Part shown: one piece after another, positions 8,632 through 16,163 of the stretch
Layout of the letters: every line of letters begins with the position of its first letter
Position numbering within the stretch: the first letter of the stretch is position 1
Source of the DNA: Rubrobacter_A sp965214435
GTDB lineage: Bacteria > Actinomycetota > Rubrobacteria > Rubrobacterales > Rubrobacteraceae
Length of the DNA stretch: 64,000 bases
NCBI GenBank assembly: GCA_965214435.1
Contig: OZ243960.1
Coordinates: 2,046,001-2,110,000, forward strand
Direction: 5' to 3'
The notes under the pieces: generated by a model
The model's input: only the letters and a program-made list of their open reading frames with translations
Databases searched by the model: none
What the model was told of the DNA's origin: nothing
Position numbers and translations under genes: made by a program

Positions 8632-9960
8632 GTGGCGGAACCGGTAACCATGCCCCAGCTAGGAGAGAGCGTTACGGAAGGGACGATCTCGCGATGGCTA
8701 AAAGCCGAGGGCGAGGAGGTCGAGAAGGACGAACCCCTCTGCGAAGTCGAGACCGACAAGGTCAACTCCGAGCTACCCTCGCCCATGGCCGGGAAGATCC
8801 AGCAGCTCCTGATCTCCGAAGGTACCACGGTTGACGTCGGCACCGAGATAGCCCTCGTAGCCGTCGCTGGAGAGGCCGAAGCTCCGGCTAGAGAAGACAC
8901 CGCCGCTGAAGCCCCGACCGAGGAGTTCCCCGCCGCCGAGACCGAAGCCCAACCAGAGTCCGCTGAGCCAGTCGGTGCAGTTTCTAGCTCTCAAGGAGAC
9001 AACGGCCGAACGTCGGACCAAAGTGCTGCTACATTGCGGCGGCAGCGATCCTCTCCGGTGGTCCGCCGGCTCGCCGAAGAGCACGACGTGGAGCTTTCGG
9101 AGGTCTCCGGCAGTGGCCTCGACGGCCGGGTAACCAGGAAAGACATCGAGCGCCACCTCGAAGAACAGCCGTCTGCCCCTTCCCAAAACGGCGACGAACG
9201 ACCGGAGCCGCAGACTACCCCAGCCGCCAGCCAACCCGAAGAACCCCGGCGGGTCGAGGTCTACGAGGGCGACGAGGTGGTGGAGCTTACCGGAGTCCGG
9301 CGGGCAATAGCGACCCGGATGTCGGCGAGCAAGCGCGAGGCCCCGCACGCCTGGACGATGGTCGAGGTGGACGTGACCGGGCTCGCGGCGCTCCGGGCGA
9401 GAGAGAAAGACGGTTTCGAGCGCCGCGAGGGAATAAAGCTCACCTACCTGCCGTTTATCGTGCGGGCTGTAGTCGAGAGTCTAAAAGAACATCCCGTTTT
9501 GAACTCCGTGTGGGACGAAGAGCGTATTGTATTGCGTAAAAATATCAATGCTGGAATCGCGGTAGATCTGGAGGATGGGCTGATGGTGCCGGTGATCCCG
9601 GACGCGGACTCTTTGAGTCTGCTGGGACTTGCGCGGGCTATCGACGACCGGGTCCGGCGGGCGCGGGAGAAGCGTCTGGGGCCGGAGGACGTCGCGGGTG
9701 GGACTTTCACGGTCAACAACCCGGGGTCTCTAGGGTCGGTGATTTCAACCCCGATCATCAACCACCCGCAGGCGGCGATACTTTCAGCAGAGGCTATCGT
9801 AAAGCGGCCGGTAGTCATAGACGATGCCATCGCGGTCCGTAGCATGATGAACCTCGAAGTCTCCTTCGACCACCGCATCCTGGACGGCGGGGCGGCACTG
9901 AAGTTCCTGAACGCCGTAAAACGGCGGCTTGAAAGTCTGGGACCGGATAGCGGGCTTTAA
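8632..9960 (+). CDS. bkdC: Dihydrolipoamide acyltransferase E2 of the branched-chain oxoacid dehydrogenase
   Basis: This is the core acyltransferase that moves the acyl group from lipoyl-lysine to CoA. Its 442 residues comprise a lipoyl domain (about 1-80, lipoyl Lys43 in EVETDKVNS), an acidic/Pro-Ala linker, a peripheral-subunit-binding domain (about 140-180, VVRRLAEEHDVELSEVSGSG), a second linker, and a catalytic domain ending in SFDHRILDGG with expected catalytic His414. GTG 8632 follows AGGAGGTAGAG. No E3 gene follows, so lipoamide dehydrogenase must come from another locus. Confidence 0.92.
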   Translation: MAEPVTMPQLGESVTEGTISRWLKAEGEEVEKDEPLCEVETDKVNSELPSPMAGKIQQLLISEGTTVDVGTEIALVAVAGEAEAPAREDTAAEAPTEEFPAAETEAQPESAEPVGAVSSSQGDNGRTSDQSAATLRRQRSSPVVRRLAEEHDVELSEVSGSGLDGRVTRKDIERHLEEQPSAPSQNGDERPEPQTTPAASQPEEPRRVEVYEGDEVVELTGVRRAIATRMSASKREAPHAWTMVEVDVTGLAALRAREKDGFERREGIKLTYLPFIVRAVVESLKEHPVLNSVWDEERIVLRKNINAGIAVDLEDGLMVPVIPDADSLSLLGLARAIDDRVRRAREKRLGPEDVAGGTFTVNNPGSLGSVISTPIINHPQAAILSAEAIVKRPVVIDDAIAVRSMMNLEVSFDHRILDGGAALKFLNAVKRRLESLGPDSGL

Positions 9961-9972
9961 AGCTTTGGAGAG

Positions 9973-9990
9973 ACCGGCAAGAGTGCTGGT
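9973..9990 (+). terminator. Possible hairpin after the bkd genes
   Basis: ACCGGCA and TGCTGGT can pair over seven positions (one G-U) around an AGAG loop, 12 bases after the E2 stop. There is no T-run, so termination is uncertain. The rest of 9961-10115 shows nothing else convincing. Confidence 0.25.
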
Positions 9991-10115
9991 GAGAGAAGCG
10001 GAGTCTGGCGATGCTTTTAAAAGGACTGCGCCTCTCACGCAAAGCCGTATGTGTTCCGGGTGCGGCTCGAAAGCACTTAGCCCCGGCAAATCAGTTGCTA
10101 CTCATTAATTCCTTG

Positions 10116-10653
10116 TTATAAGTCGAGCCCGGCACGTATGAGACGCTCCCTCAACGACTCCACTTCCTCTAGTTCACACTGAAACAGCACCCTGAACTCG
10201 GCCAACCGGGGCCGGTCTTTCTCTTTCCGGGCGAGCCCGAATGCCGCTGTTCTCATGATCTCTATCAACGTCTGGAGGCGCCCGGGCTCGTCCCGCAGAA
10301 GCTCCGTTGAGCGTAGGACGAGGATGAGCCCGGTGTCCGGCAGTTCTCTACCCCCGAAAAGGTGCTCGTCCTCCGGGTGCCGCTCCACGAGTTCTCGGAG
10401 GATTTCATCGAAGGCGTCCCAATTGTGTCCAAAGTAATCCGGGAAGTCCAGAGAGTTACTCCACTCGCGGAAGAGGCTTTGTGAGTTCCGGCACCGTTCG
10501 CCCCGGACGAAATACAGGTCCGCACCGCCGGTCGGCGGGTCTCTCTCAAGTTCCCGGACCTGTGCCTCGACCTCTGACTCCGGGTTTGCGATCAGGAGCC
10601 CACCGGCCGTCTCCGCTTCGCCCTCTAGAATTGAGAAGTTCTTCCCACGACAC
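10116..10653 (-). pseudogene. Barstar-family protein gene with a one-base frameshift
   Basis: Read on the minus strand, the frame ending at 10116 encodes a barstar-like protein. DFPDYFGHNWDAFDEIL is the family core, followed by HLFGGRELPDTGLILVLRST. That frame has no ATG, GTG or TTG start before the core; its only GTG (10388) would remove half the fold. A different frame starts with GTG at 10653, preceded by GGGAGAG, and reads VSWEELLNSRG. Removing one base from the CCC at 10621-10623 joins the two into about 178 residues reading SWEELLNSRGEAETAGG. Barstars inhibit barnase-like RNases, but no RNase partner is seen nearby. It could be a pseudogene or a homopolymer sequencing error. Confidence 0.75.
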
Positions 10654-10734
10654 TTTGCTCTTTATCTCTCCCACTCTATCACCGGGCCACTCCGAGACCA
10701 ACGCGGCACTTCCTGAACGAGTTGCGGTTTGTGA

Positions 10735-11796
10735 CTAGTTCTGCGGCTGCTTCGCCGATTTTGCGGCGGATATACGTTCGCGGGCCAGGGTGTCGGCGGC
10801 GACGTTGGTCGGGACACCGTCGCGCTTTGAGGTGGAGATCAGGCTTTTCACGGCCTCGTAGATGTGCTCTACCCGCTGTGTGGCGCGTGCTTCGTCGTAG
10901 CCTTCGAGTTCCTGGGAAATGTTGATCAAACCGCCGGCGTTTACGATGTAATCCGGGGCGTACAGGATGTCCCGCCCGGCCAACGCCTCTCCTTGGCGGG
11001 CTTCCAGGAGCACGTTGTTTGCGCTGCCGGCGACTATGGAGCACTTGAGGAGCGGTATGGAATCGTTGTTGATCACGGCCCCGAGGGCGCACGGGGCCAG
11101 CACGTCGCACGGTACGGAGAGTATCTCTTCGGGGTCCACGGCCTTCGCCCCGAACTCGCGCACCGCGCTCTCGACGACTTCGCGGTTTACGTCGGCGACC
11201 ACGAGGTTGGCTCCCCGCTCGCCGAGCATCCGGCACAGGTGGTAACCGACGTGACCGAGGCCCTGCACCGCTACCGTCCGGCTTTCCAGAGAGTCCGAGC
11301 CATAGACTTCCTCCAAGCAAGCCCGCAGGCCCTCGAATACCCCGAGCGCCGTGAAAGGCGAGGGGTCGCCGGAGCCGCCGGGGCCGGAGATGCCGGCGAC
11401 GTGGTCGGTCTCCACCCGCACGTGGGCGATGTCTTCGGGGGAGATGCCGACGTCTTCGGCGACTATGTAGCGGCCGCCGAGCGACGCGACGTAGCGCCCG
11501 AACGAGCGGAAAAGGGCTTCGGTCTTGTCCCGGGCCGGGTCCCCGATAACGACAGACTTTCCGCCGCCGAGGTCCAGGCCGCTGGCGGCAGCTTTGTAAG
11601 TCATGCCGCGGGCGAGGCGGAGGACGTCCGTGACGGCTTCCTCCTCAGACGAGTATGGGTACATCCGGAGCCCGCCGAGGGCCGGGCCGAGGGTCGTGTC
11701 GTGAATGGCTATTATGGCGTGCAGGTCCGCCGCGGCGTCGTGGCAGAAAACCAGTTGGTCGTGATCGTGCTCCGCGAGCCGGTCGAAGATCCGCAT
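10735..11796 (-). CDS. ldh: Leucine dehydrogenase (Glu/Leu/Phe/Val dehydrogenase family)
   Basis: This NAD-dependent enzyme reversibly deaminates leucine, valine and isoleucine to branched-chain 2-oxoacids, the substrates of the bkd complex encoded about 1 kb away. The 353 residues show the family core GLDLGGGKSVVIGDP with catalytic Lys80 and substrate-contacting Lys68 (GMTYK), the same numbers as in Bacillus leucine dehydrogenases, and the Rossmann motif VQGLGHVGYHL. It starts at ATG 11796 with AAGGGACGGAG upstream. Valine or phenylalanine preference is possible, but the context supports branched-chain amino acid catabolism. Confidence 0.92.
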   Translation of the reverse strand: MRIFDRLAEHDHDQLVFCHDAAADLHAIIAIHDTTLGPALGGLRMYPYSSEEEAVTDVLRLARGMTYKAAASGLDLGGGKSVVIGDPARDKTEALFRSFGRYVASLGGRYIVAEDVGISPEDIAHVRVETDHVAGISGPGGSGDPSPFTALGVFEGLRACLEEVYGSDSLESRTVAVQGLGHVGYHLCRMLGERGANLVVADVNREVVESAVREFGAKAVDPEEILSVPCDVLAPCALGAVINNDSIPLLKCSIVAGSANNVLLEARQGEALAGRDILYAPDYIVNAGGLINISQELEGYDEARATQRVEHIYEAVKSLISTSKRDGVPTNVAADTLARERISAAKSAKQPQN

Positions 11797-11942
11797 CTCT
11801 ACTCCGTCCCTTCGATTCTAATGTTACTTGCTTATTCTACCCGATCTTCGCTTTTTCTAGCCGCCCGTAGCGGTGGACCTTACACACCTCCTAACCAGCG
11901 GGACGCTTTTTTCGGGGATGGCGGTGGGTTACACTGGGCTGC

Positions 11943-12524
11943 GTGGCAGACCCGCACCCAGCTTCCGACACCCGTAGCCAGCGTGAGAGGATGCTGGCTG
12001 GCGACCTCTACATCGCAGATGATCCCGAACTGGAGCGCGACTACCAGCGGGCCATGGCTCTCATGGAGAGGTTCAACGGGAGTCCTGCCAGCGACCCTGA
12101 TAAGCGACGGCGTTTGCTGGAGGATCTACTAGGGTCGTTCGGGGAAGGCTCGGAGATCCGGCCTCCACTGTACTGCGACTACGGATACCACTTACACATC
12201 GGGGCCCGGACGTTCGCGAACTTCGGCTTGACGGCCCTCGACGTCGCGGAGATCCGGATCGGCGACGACGTCCAGTTCGGGCCGAACGTGCAACTACTGA
12301 CGCCGACGCATCCTCCAGACGCAGAGCTGCGGCGGGCGAAGTGGGAGACGGCACGCCCGATCACGATAAGAGATAACGTCTGGCTCGGCGGCGGCGCGAT
12401 AGTCCTGGCCGGCGTCACCGTCGGCGAGAACGCCATCGTAGGCGCGGGCGCGGTCGTGACAAAGGACGTACCCCCGAACACCGTCGCGGTAGGCAATCCG
12501 GCGCGGGTGGCACGGTCGCTGTGA
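11943..12524 (+). CDS. Sugar O-acetyltransferase of the maltose acetyltransferase family
   Basis: This 193-residue hexapeptide-repeat enzyme transfers acetyl from acetyl-CoA to a sugar hydroxyl. The N-terminal Mac segment begins ERMLAGDLYIADDPEL. The left-handed beta-helix carries the catalytic His in LLTPTHPPD, and hexapeptide turns include VWLGGGAIVLAGVTVG and the closing VAVGNPARV. This matches Maa and NodL proteins in length and order. GTG 11943 is only seven bases after a TACACT -10-like element (11930-11935) and has no ribosome binding site, so the mRNA may be leaderless. It diverges from leucine dehydrogenase and has no evident link to its neighbours. Confidence 0.85.
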   Translation: MADPHPASDTRSQRERMLAGDLYIADDPELERDYQRAMALMERFNGSPASDPDKRRRLLEDLLGSFGEGSEIRPPLYCDYGYHLHIGARTFANFGLTALDVAEIRIGDDVQFGPNVQLLTPTHPPDAELRRAKWETARPITIRDNVWLGGGAIVLAGVTVGENAIVGAGAVVTKDVPPNTVAVGNPARVARSL

Positions 12525-12530
12525 GCGCTC

Positions 12531-12558
12531 TTGCGGCCAGGTCCGGACGCTATAGAAT
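12531..12558 (+). promoter_or_regulatory. Candidate promoter giving a leaderless meaB mRNA
   Basis: TTGCGG (12531-12536) and TAGAAT (12553-12558) are spaced by 16 bases. Only nine bases separate the -10 element from the ATG at 12568, and no Shine-Dalgarno sequence precedes it. Transcription would begin at or next to the start codon. Confidence 0.45.
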
Positions 12559-12567
12559 CTTCTAGCT

Positions 12568-13509
12568 ATGGGTGAAGACGGACTTATCGGGCGGCTGCTA
12601 AACGGGGACCGGCGGGCTCTGGCGCGCGTGATCTCAAAGGTGGAGGCCGAGGCTCCGGAGACGCCGGAGCTTATCGCGGCACTTTACCCGCACACCGGTA
12701 ACGCCGCGAGCATCGGGTTTACCGGCCCACCCGGCGTCGGAAAGAGCAGCATTATCGCCAAGCTTATAGAACTGTACCGGGCGGAGGATAGAAAGGTCGG
12801 GGTCGTCTCGGTAGACCCGTCGAGCCCGTTCTCCCGCGGCGCGATTCTCGGGGACCGCATCCGGCTGTCGGACTACTTCCTCGACCGGGGCGTATTTATC
12901 CGGTCGATGGGTAGCCGGGGACACCTCGGCGGGCTCGCGGCTTCTTCACGGCTCGGGGCTCTGGCGATGGAGGCTTACGGCATCGACATCATCATCTACG
13001 AGACCGTCGGGGTCGGTCAGGGGGAGGTCGAGGTTGCCTCGGCCGCCGAGACGGTCGTCCTCGCGTTGCAACCGGGCTCGGGGGACGCGGTGCAGGCGCT
13101 CAAGGCCGGGGTCATGGAGATCGCCGACGTTTTGTGCGTAAACAAGGCCGACCATCCGCAAGCCAAGAGCGCCGCCGCCGAAGCCCGCTCGACGCTGGAG
13201 ATAGGCCGCGAGATAAATCCCGACGCCCCGATACCGCCAATAATAATGACCCGCGGCGATACCGGGGAAGGCGTGGCAGAACTCAAGTCGGCCATAGAGG
13301 AGCACCGGGAAGAACTGCGGGAGAGTGGCGGCCTCGAACGGCGGCGGCGGGAGTCTATAAAGGACTTCATGCTCTCGTGGGCGACCTCGAAGCTCGAAGC
13401 CGGGATGCGCGGCCGGCTCGAACGGGAGGACGCCGACCTCGTCGAGGAAGTCCTGCGGCGGGAAGTGGATCCTATCTCCGCCGCCAAGACCCTCTACAAA
13501 GAGGTCTGA
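12568..13509 (+). CDS. meaB: MeaB/ArgK-type GTPase chaperone of the B12 mutase
   Basis: G3E-family P-loop GTPases of this type gate adenosylcobalamin delivery to acyl-CoA mutases and protect them from inactivation. The 313 residues contain Walker A GPPGVGKSS, the DPSSPFSRGAILGDR segment typical of the family, ETVGVGQ (switch/Walker B region) and the guanine-specificity motif NKAD. The length is normal. It lies about 6 kb from the mutase genes and 12 bases ahead of a BtuF-like gene. In view of the local mutase type, its client is probably the IcmA/IcmB-like enzyme. Confidence 0.93.
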   Translation: MGEDGLIGRLLNGDRRALARVISKVEAEAPETPELIAALYPHTGNAASIGFTGPPGVGKSSIIAKLIELYRAEDRKVGVVSVDPSSPFSRGAILGDRIRLSDYFLDRGVFIRSMGSRGHLGGLAASSRLGALAMEAYGIDIIIYETVGVGQGEVEVASAAETVVLALQPGSGDAVQALKAGVMEIADVLCVNKADHPQAKSAAAEARSTLEIGREINPDAPIPPIIMTRGDTGEGVAELKSAIEEHREELRESGGLERRRRESIKDFMLSWATSKLEAGMRGRLEREDADLVEEVLRREVDPISAAKTLYKEV

Positions 13510-13521
13510 CCGGAAGGAAAC

Positions 13522-14289
13522 ATGGCCCCCGAGCGCATTGTGAGCCTCGTCCCGAGCCTGACGGAGACGCTGTTCGCCTTCGGAGCCGGCGATAGGCTCA
13601 TCGGCTGTACCCGCTACTGTACCCAGCCGCCGAACAAGGTAGGCAAGCTCGCGAAAGTCGGCGGTACGAAGAAGGTATCGGTTGCCCGCGTCCTGGACCT
13701 CGCGCCCGACCTGGTAGTCACCGTAAAAGAGGAGAACACCCGCGAAGACGTCGAAGCCTTGCGGGAAGCCGGAATCCCGGTTCTCGTCGGGGAGCCACGG
13801 ACCGTCGCGGGAGCTATCGAGTTCTTGAGAGAGCTTGCGCAAGCGGTCGTTGCCCCACAAGCTGAGGAAGTCCTCGCTCCGGTGGAGCGGGTGTACGGGC
13901 GGCTGGAGTCGAAGAATGCATCTGGCACGCCGGGGACGCGGGTGTTCGTCCCGATCTGGAAGTCCCCGTACATGAGCGTCGGCCACGACACCTACGCCCA
14001 CGACGTGCTGCGGGTCTGCGGCGGGGAGAATGTCTGCGGCGGCTCCGTGCGCTACCCGGTAGTTTCCCCGGAGGAGATAGAAGCTCTCCGGCCGGAGGTG
14101 ATACTGCTCCCGGACGAGCCGTACCCGTTTTCGGCGGAGGACCTCGGGGAGTTCTACGCCCTGGATACGCCCGCGGTGCGGTCGGACCGCATCTACCTGA
14201 TCGACGGCAAGCTACTTACCTGGTACGGGCCGCGGATGGCGGGTAGCCTCTCGCAGCTCTCCGCGCTGCTGAATGGACCGGCGCTCTGA
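13522..14289 (+). CDS. BtuF-like cobalamin/metal-chelate-binding protein without a signal peptide
   Basis: The 255 residues have the helical-backbone binding-protein fold seen in BtuF and iron-siderophore receptors. The sequence starts ERIVSLVPSLTETLFAFGAG, continues with the RYC region and VGGTKKVSVARVLDLAPDL, and ends with a second lobe. Such proteins normally follow an N-terminal signal peptide or lipobox; here the fold starts at residue 3. ATG 13522 is 12 bases after meaB with GGAAGGAAAC before it, so no hidden leader is likely. No ABC transporter genes adjoin. It may bind B12 in the cytosol alongside MeaB and the mutase; that role is inference. Confidence 0.8.
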   Translation: MAPERIVSLVPSLTETLFAFGAGDRLIGCTRYCTQPPNKVGKLAKVGGTKKVSVARVLDLAPDLVVTVKEENTREDVEALREAGIPVLVGEPRTVAGAIEFLRELAQAVVAPQAEEVLAPVERVYGRLESKNASGTPGTRVFVPIWKSPYMSVGHDTYAHDVLRVCGGENVCGGSVRYPVVSPEEIEALRPEVILLPDEPYPFSAEDLGEFYALDTPAVRSDRIYLIDGKLLTWYGPRMAGSLSQLSALLNGPAL

Positions 14290-14294
14290 GCCTC

Positions 14295-14324
14295 TTGACT
14301 TTGCGAGCAGCGCTCTGATATAAG
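14295..14324 (+). promoter_or_regulatory. Sigma70-type promoter for the HbpS/GlcG-like gene
   Basis: TTGACT (14295-14300) and TATAAG (14319-14324) are spaced by 18 bases, immediately after the BtuF-like gene. About 110 bases of leader would precede the start at 14443. The match is good for this GC-rich sequence. Confidence 0.6.
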
Positions 14325-14442
14325 TGCCCGCGGGTAGAAAGGAATAAGGTGTGGGAGGAGCCTATTCGCGCCGTTAACGAAGTAGAAGGTGGCGGACCGG
14401 GAATGAAGCTTGCTCCTAACGTCTGCTATGAAAGGAAATAGA

Positions 14443-14862
14443 ATGGCTGAGGCAAAGACGCGAGAGACCATCTCGCTCGAGGATGCGAAGAGGGTCATCG
14501 AGGCCGGGGAGCAGAAGGCGAACGAGATCGGCTGTCCGATGGACATAGCCGTGGTGGACGCCGGCGGCAACCTCAAGTCCCACGTCCGGATGGACGGAGC
14601 GTTCGTCGGGAGCATAACCATCTCGATCAACAAGGCCTACACCGCCATAGCCTTCCAGTGCCAGACCAGAGACCTCACCGCCGACACGCGCCCTGACGGC
14701 CCGATCTTCGGTCTCTCCGACGCCCACGGTGGCCGCCTGGTCATCTTCCCGGGCGGCATCCCGCTGGTTAGAGATGGAGACATCGTGGGCGCTATCGGCG
14801 TTTCGACCGGCAGCGTGGACCAGGACCAGGAAGTCGCTGAGGCCGGAGCAGCAGCTTTCTAA
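14443..14862 (+). CDS. HbpS/GlcG-family protein (DUF336, possible heme or corrinoid binder)
   Basis: This 139-residue single-domain protein of the GlcG/HbpS family has the hallmarks GCPMDIAVVDAGGNLKSHVR, the central SINKAYTA segment, and FPGGIPLVRDGDIVGAIGVS near the C-terminus. ATG 14443 is preceded by AAAGGAAAT; an earlier in-frame ATG at 14410 lacks a ribosome binding site. Known members bind heme, and the same domain forms the C-terminal half of some PduO adenosyltransferases. A stand-alone PduO-type gene faces it 100 bases away, so the two may work together. Its ligand here is unproven. Confidence 0.8.
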   Translation: MAEAKTRETISLEDAKRVIEAGEQKANEIGCPMDIAVVDAGGNLKSHVRMDGAFVGSITISINKAYTAIAFQCQTRDLTADTRPDGPIFGLSDAHGGRLVIFPGGIPLVRDGDIVGAIGVSTGSVDQDQEVAEAGAAAF

Positions 14863-14870
14863 CCCGGCAG

Positions 14871-14916
14871 GTAGAGAGCGCCGGGGAAGTCTAGCGGCTC
14901 TTTCCCGGCACTCTAC
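14871..14916. terminator. Hairpin terminator between convergent genes
   Basis: GTAGAG with GCCGGG on the left arm (14871-14888) pairs with CCCGGC with CTCTAC on the right arm (14901-14916). The hairpin lies between the stops of the HbpS-like gene (14862) and the adenosyltransferase (14962). Runs of A and T at the inner edges are short. Confidence 0.55.
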
Positions 14917-14961
14917 TCATTATCCTGGCCCTGTACTGCGGGTACTCGTCCTGGTGTAACC

Positions 14962-15501
14962 CTAGCCTTTGGAGAGCGAGGACTTGCCGTCGGCGTTGCG
15001 GGCGACGACGAATAGTACGTCCGAGAGGCGGTTGACGGCCTTCAGGGCGTGCGGGTGCTCTTCGGCGTACCCGCCGTCGACGAGGCTCCGCTCGGCGCGG
15101 CGCACTACGGAGCGGGCGACGTCGAGCAGGGCACCGAGCCGGTTCTCGCCCGGGATGACGAACTCGTTTGGCATCTGGGTCCGGTCTCGCCAACTTTCGA
15201 GCGTTTCGTCCAGATACTCCAGGTCCGAGTCTCCTACCTGGTTCTCCTCGCCGGGCATGGCGACGTCGCCCATTACCCGGTAGAGCAGGCGCTGCAAGCC
15301 AATGAGGAGGTCGGCTATATCGCCTACGGCTTCGGATCTGCGGGCTTCGGCGCGGGCGAGGCCCAGGAAAGAGCTGGCCTCGTCGATGTCACCCAGGATG
15401 ATGATGCGGACGTCGCTCTTGGACAGCCGCCCGGCCCCGAGGAGGGTGGTCGTGCCGTCGTCCCCGCGGCGGGTCGAGATCTGGGGGTTGGACTCGCTCA
15501 T
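14962..15501 (-). CDS. pduO: PduO-type cob(I)alamin adenosyltransferase
   Basis: This 179-residue enzyme transfers the adenosyl group of ATP to cob(I)alamin, making the mutase cofactor. The N-terminal ATP-binding motif reads STRRGDDGTTTLLGAGRLSK, followed by GDIDEASSFLGLA; the C-terminal helices carry VVRRAERSL and NRLSDVLFVVAR. ATG 15501 follows AAAGGAG. The open frame extends to 15927 but crosses the oppositely oriented riboswitch, so the longer version is rejected. Proteins of this type often act as chaperones that load mutases. A second, unrelated adenosyltransferase (CobO) lies in the cobalamin operon. Confidence 0.92.
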   Translation of the reverse strand: MSESNPQISTRRGDDGTTTLLGAGRLSKSDVRIIILGDIDEASSFLGLARAEARRSEAVGDIADLLIGLQRLLYRVMGDVAMPGEENQVGDSDLEYLDETLESWRDRTQMPNEFVIPGENRLGALLDVARSVVRRAERSLVDGGYAEEHPHALKAVNRLSDVLFVVARNADGKSSLSKG

Positions 15502-15671
15502 GGAGACTCCTTTGCCCTGCGTCGAAAACCTTCCCCGTGATCGTAGTCCGAAGCGTCCTGCCACGCAAGCTTCTCTGCCCGCCGGGTAACGGGGACTGCC
15601 TCCTTTAAGCATAGGTCTCATGTTTGTCTGAGAATCAGAGGTCAGGACGAGGTGTGGGTGTTTGTGAGGCG

Positions 15672-15700
15672 TTGACGGAGGCAAGCTTTGCCGGTATGCT
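15672..15700 (+). promoter_or_regulatory. Promoter of the cobalamin operon
   Basis: TTGACG (15672-15677) and TATGCT (15695-15700) are spaced by 17 bases. The predicted start near 15707 coincides with the beginning of the cobalamin riboswitch, which supports the assignment. The stretch from 15502 to 15671 also contains the upstream region of the divergent adenosyltransferase gene, where I see no clear riboswitch. Confidence 0.65.
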
Positions 15701-15705
15701 GCGCG

Positions 15706-15868
15706 CAGAAAAGGGGACGAAGGAAGCCAGGAAGCCGGTGAAAGTCCGGCACGGTCCCGCCACTGTAACCGGGGAGCAAACCCTATAAAGAGCCACTGTC
15801 GGGGGCCGGAAGGCCGGAAAGACGGGAAGGCTGGGGTGAGTCTGGATCCGGAGTCAGGATACTGGCCC
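15706..15868 (+). ncRNA. Cobalamin (B12) riboswitch aptamer
   Basis: The conserved elements occur in canonical order. They are GCCGGTGAAAGTCCGGCACG, then GTCCCGCCACTGTAA (15755-15769), AGCCACTGTC (15791-15800), the GGGAAGG segment near 15823, and a closing GAGTCAGGATACTGGCC (15851-15867). The operon's own ribosome binding site (AAAGGAGG) follows at 15902-15909 and lies between GAGGACC and GGTCTC, which could pair to hide it. Translation control of cbtB is therefore likely, with repression at high adenosylcobalamin. Exact ends of the aptamer are approximate. Confidence 0.92.
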
Positions 15869-15916
15869 CTTGTCCGAGCATCCAACCGGGGCGAGGACCC
15901 CAAAGGAGGTCTCTGT

Positions 15917-16135
15917 ATGGAGAACACTGGTTACGCGGGCCGTAAGAGGCTGCCCGCCGGAGTACCACTCTGGGGTTGGGCTGCCCTGATACTCGGGCTG
16001 TTGGCGCTGTTCGCTGTCCTGTACGATAACGGTGCGCTGCTCTCGACGGTACTCGGCGAGAAAGCTTACGGACAGAATTACCTGCACGAGTTCTTCCACG
16101 ACGGGCGTCACCTGCTCGGCGTTCCGGGCCACTAA
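15917..16135 (+). CDS. cbtB: CbtB-like small subunit of a cobalt transporter
   Basis: This 72-residue protein has one membrane helix (about 16-38, WGWAALILGLLALFAVLY) and a histidine-rich C-terminus HEFFHDGRHLLGVPGH typical of CbtB, thought to bind cobalt. Most CbtB proteins end in PCH; here the Cys is Gly. ATG 15917 follows AAAGGAGG seven bases upstream; the longer frame from 15836 runs back through the riboswitch. It is the first gene of the operon, 28 bases before cbtA. Riboswitch control of cobalt uptake is established for this family. Confidence 0.88.
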   Translation: MENTGYAGRKRLPAGVPLWGWAALILGLLALFAVLYDNGALLSTVLGEKAYGQNYLHEFFHDGRHLLGVPGH

Positions 16136-16163
16136 ACTACGTCTGTAAAGTAAAGAGAAAGAC

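Noticed and set aside
10864..12132. 422-codon open frame on the plus strand
   Set aside because: It is antisense to leucine dehydrogenase, whose catalytic residues are all intact; the frame is a GC-bias shadow.
15502..15660. Second cobalamin riboswitch for the divergent PduO-type gene
   Set aside because: On the minus strand no GCCACTG box or other aptamer element is present.
15502..15927. N-terminal extension of the PduO-type adenosyltransferase
   Set aside because: It would run through the opposite-strand riboswitch and promoter; the ATG at 15501 has a strong AAAGGAG and the family N-terminus.
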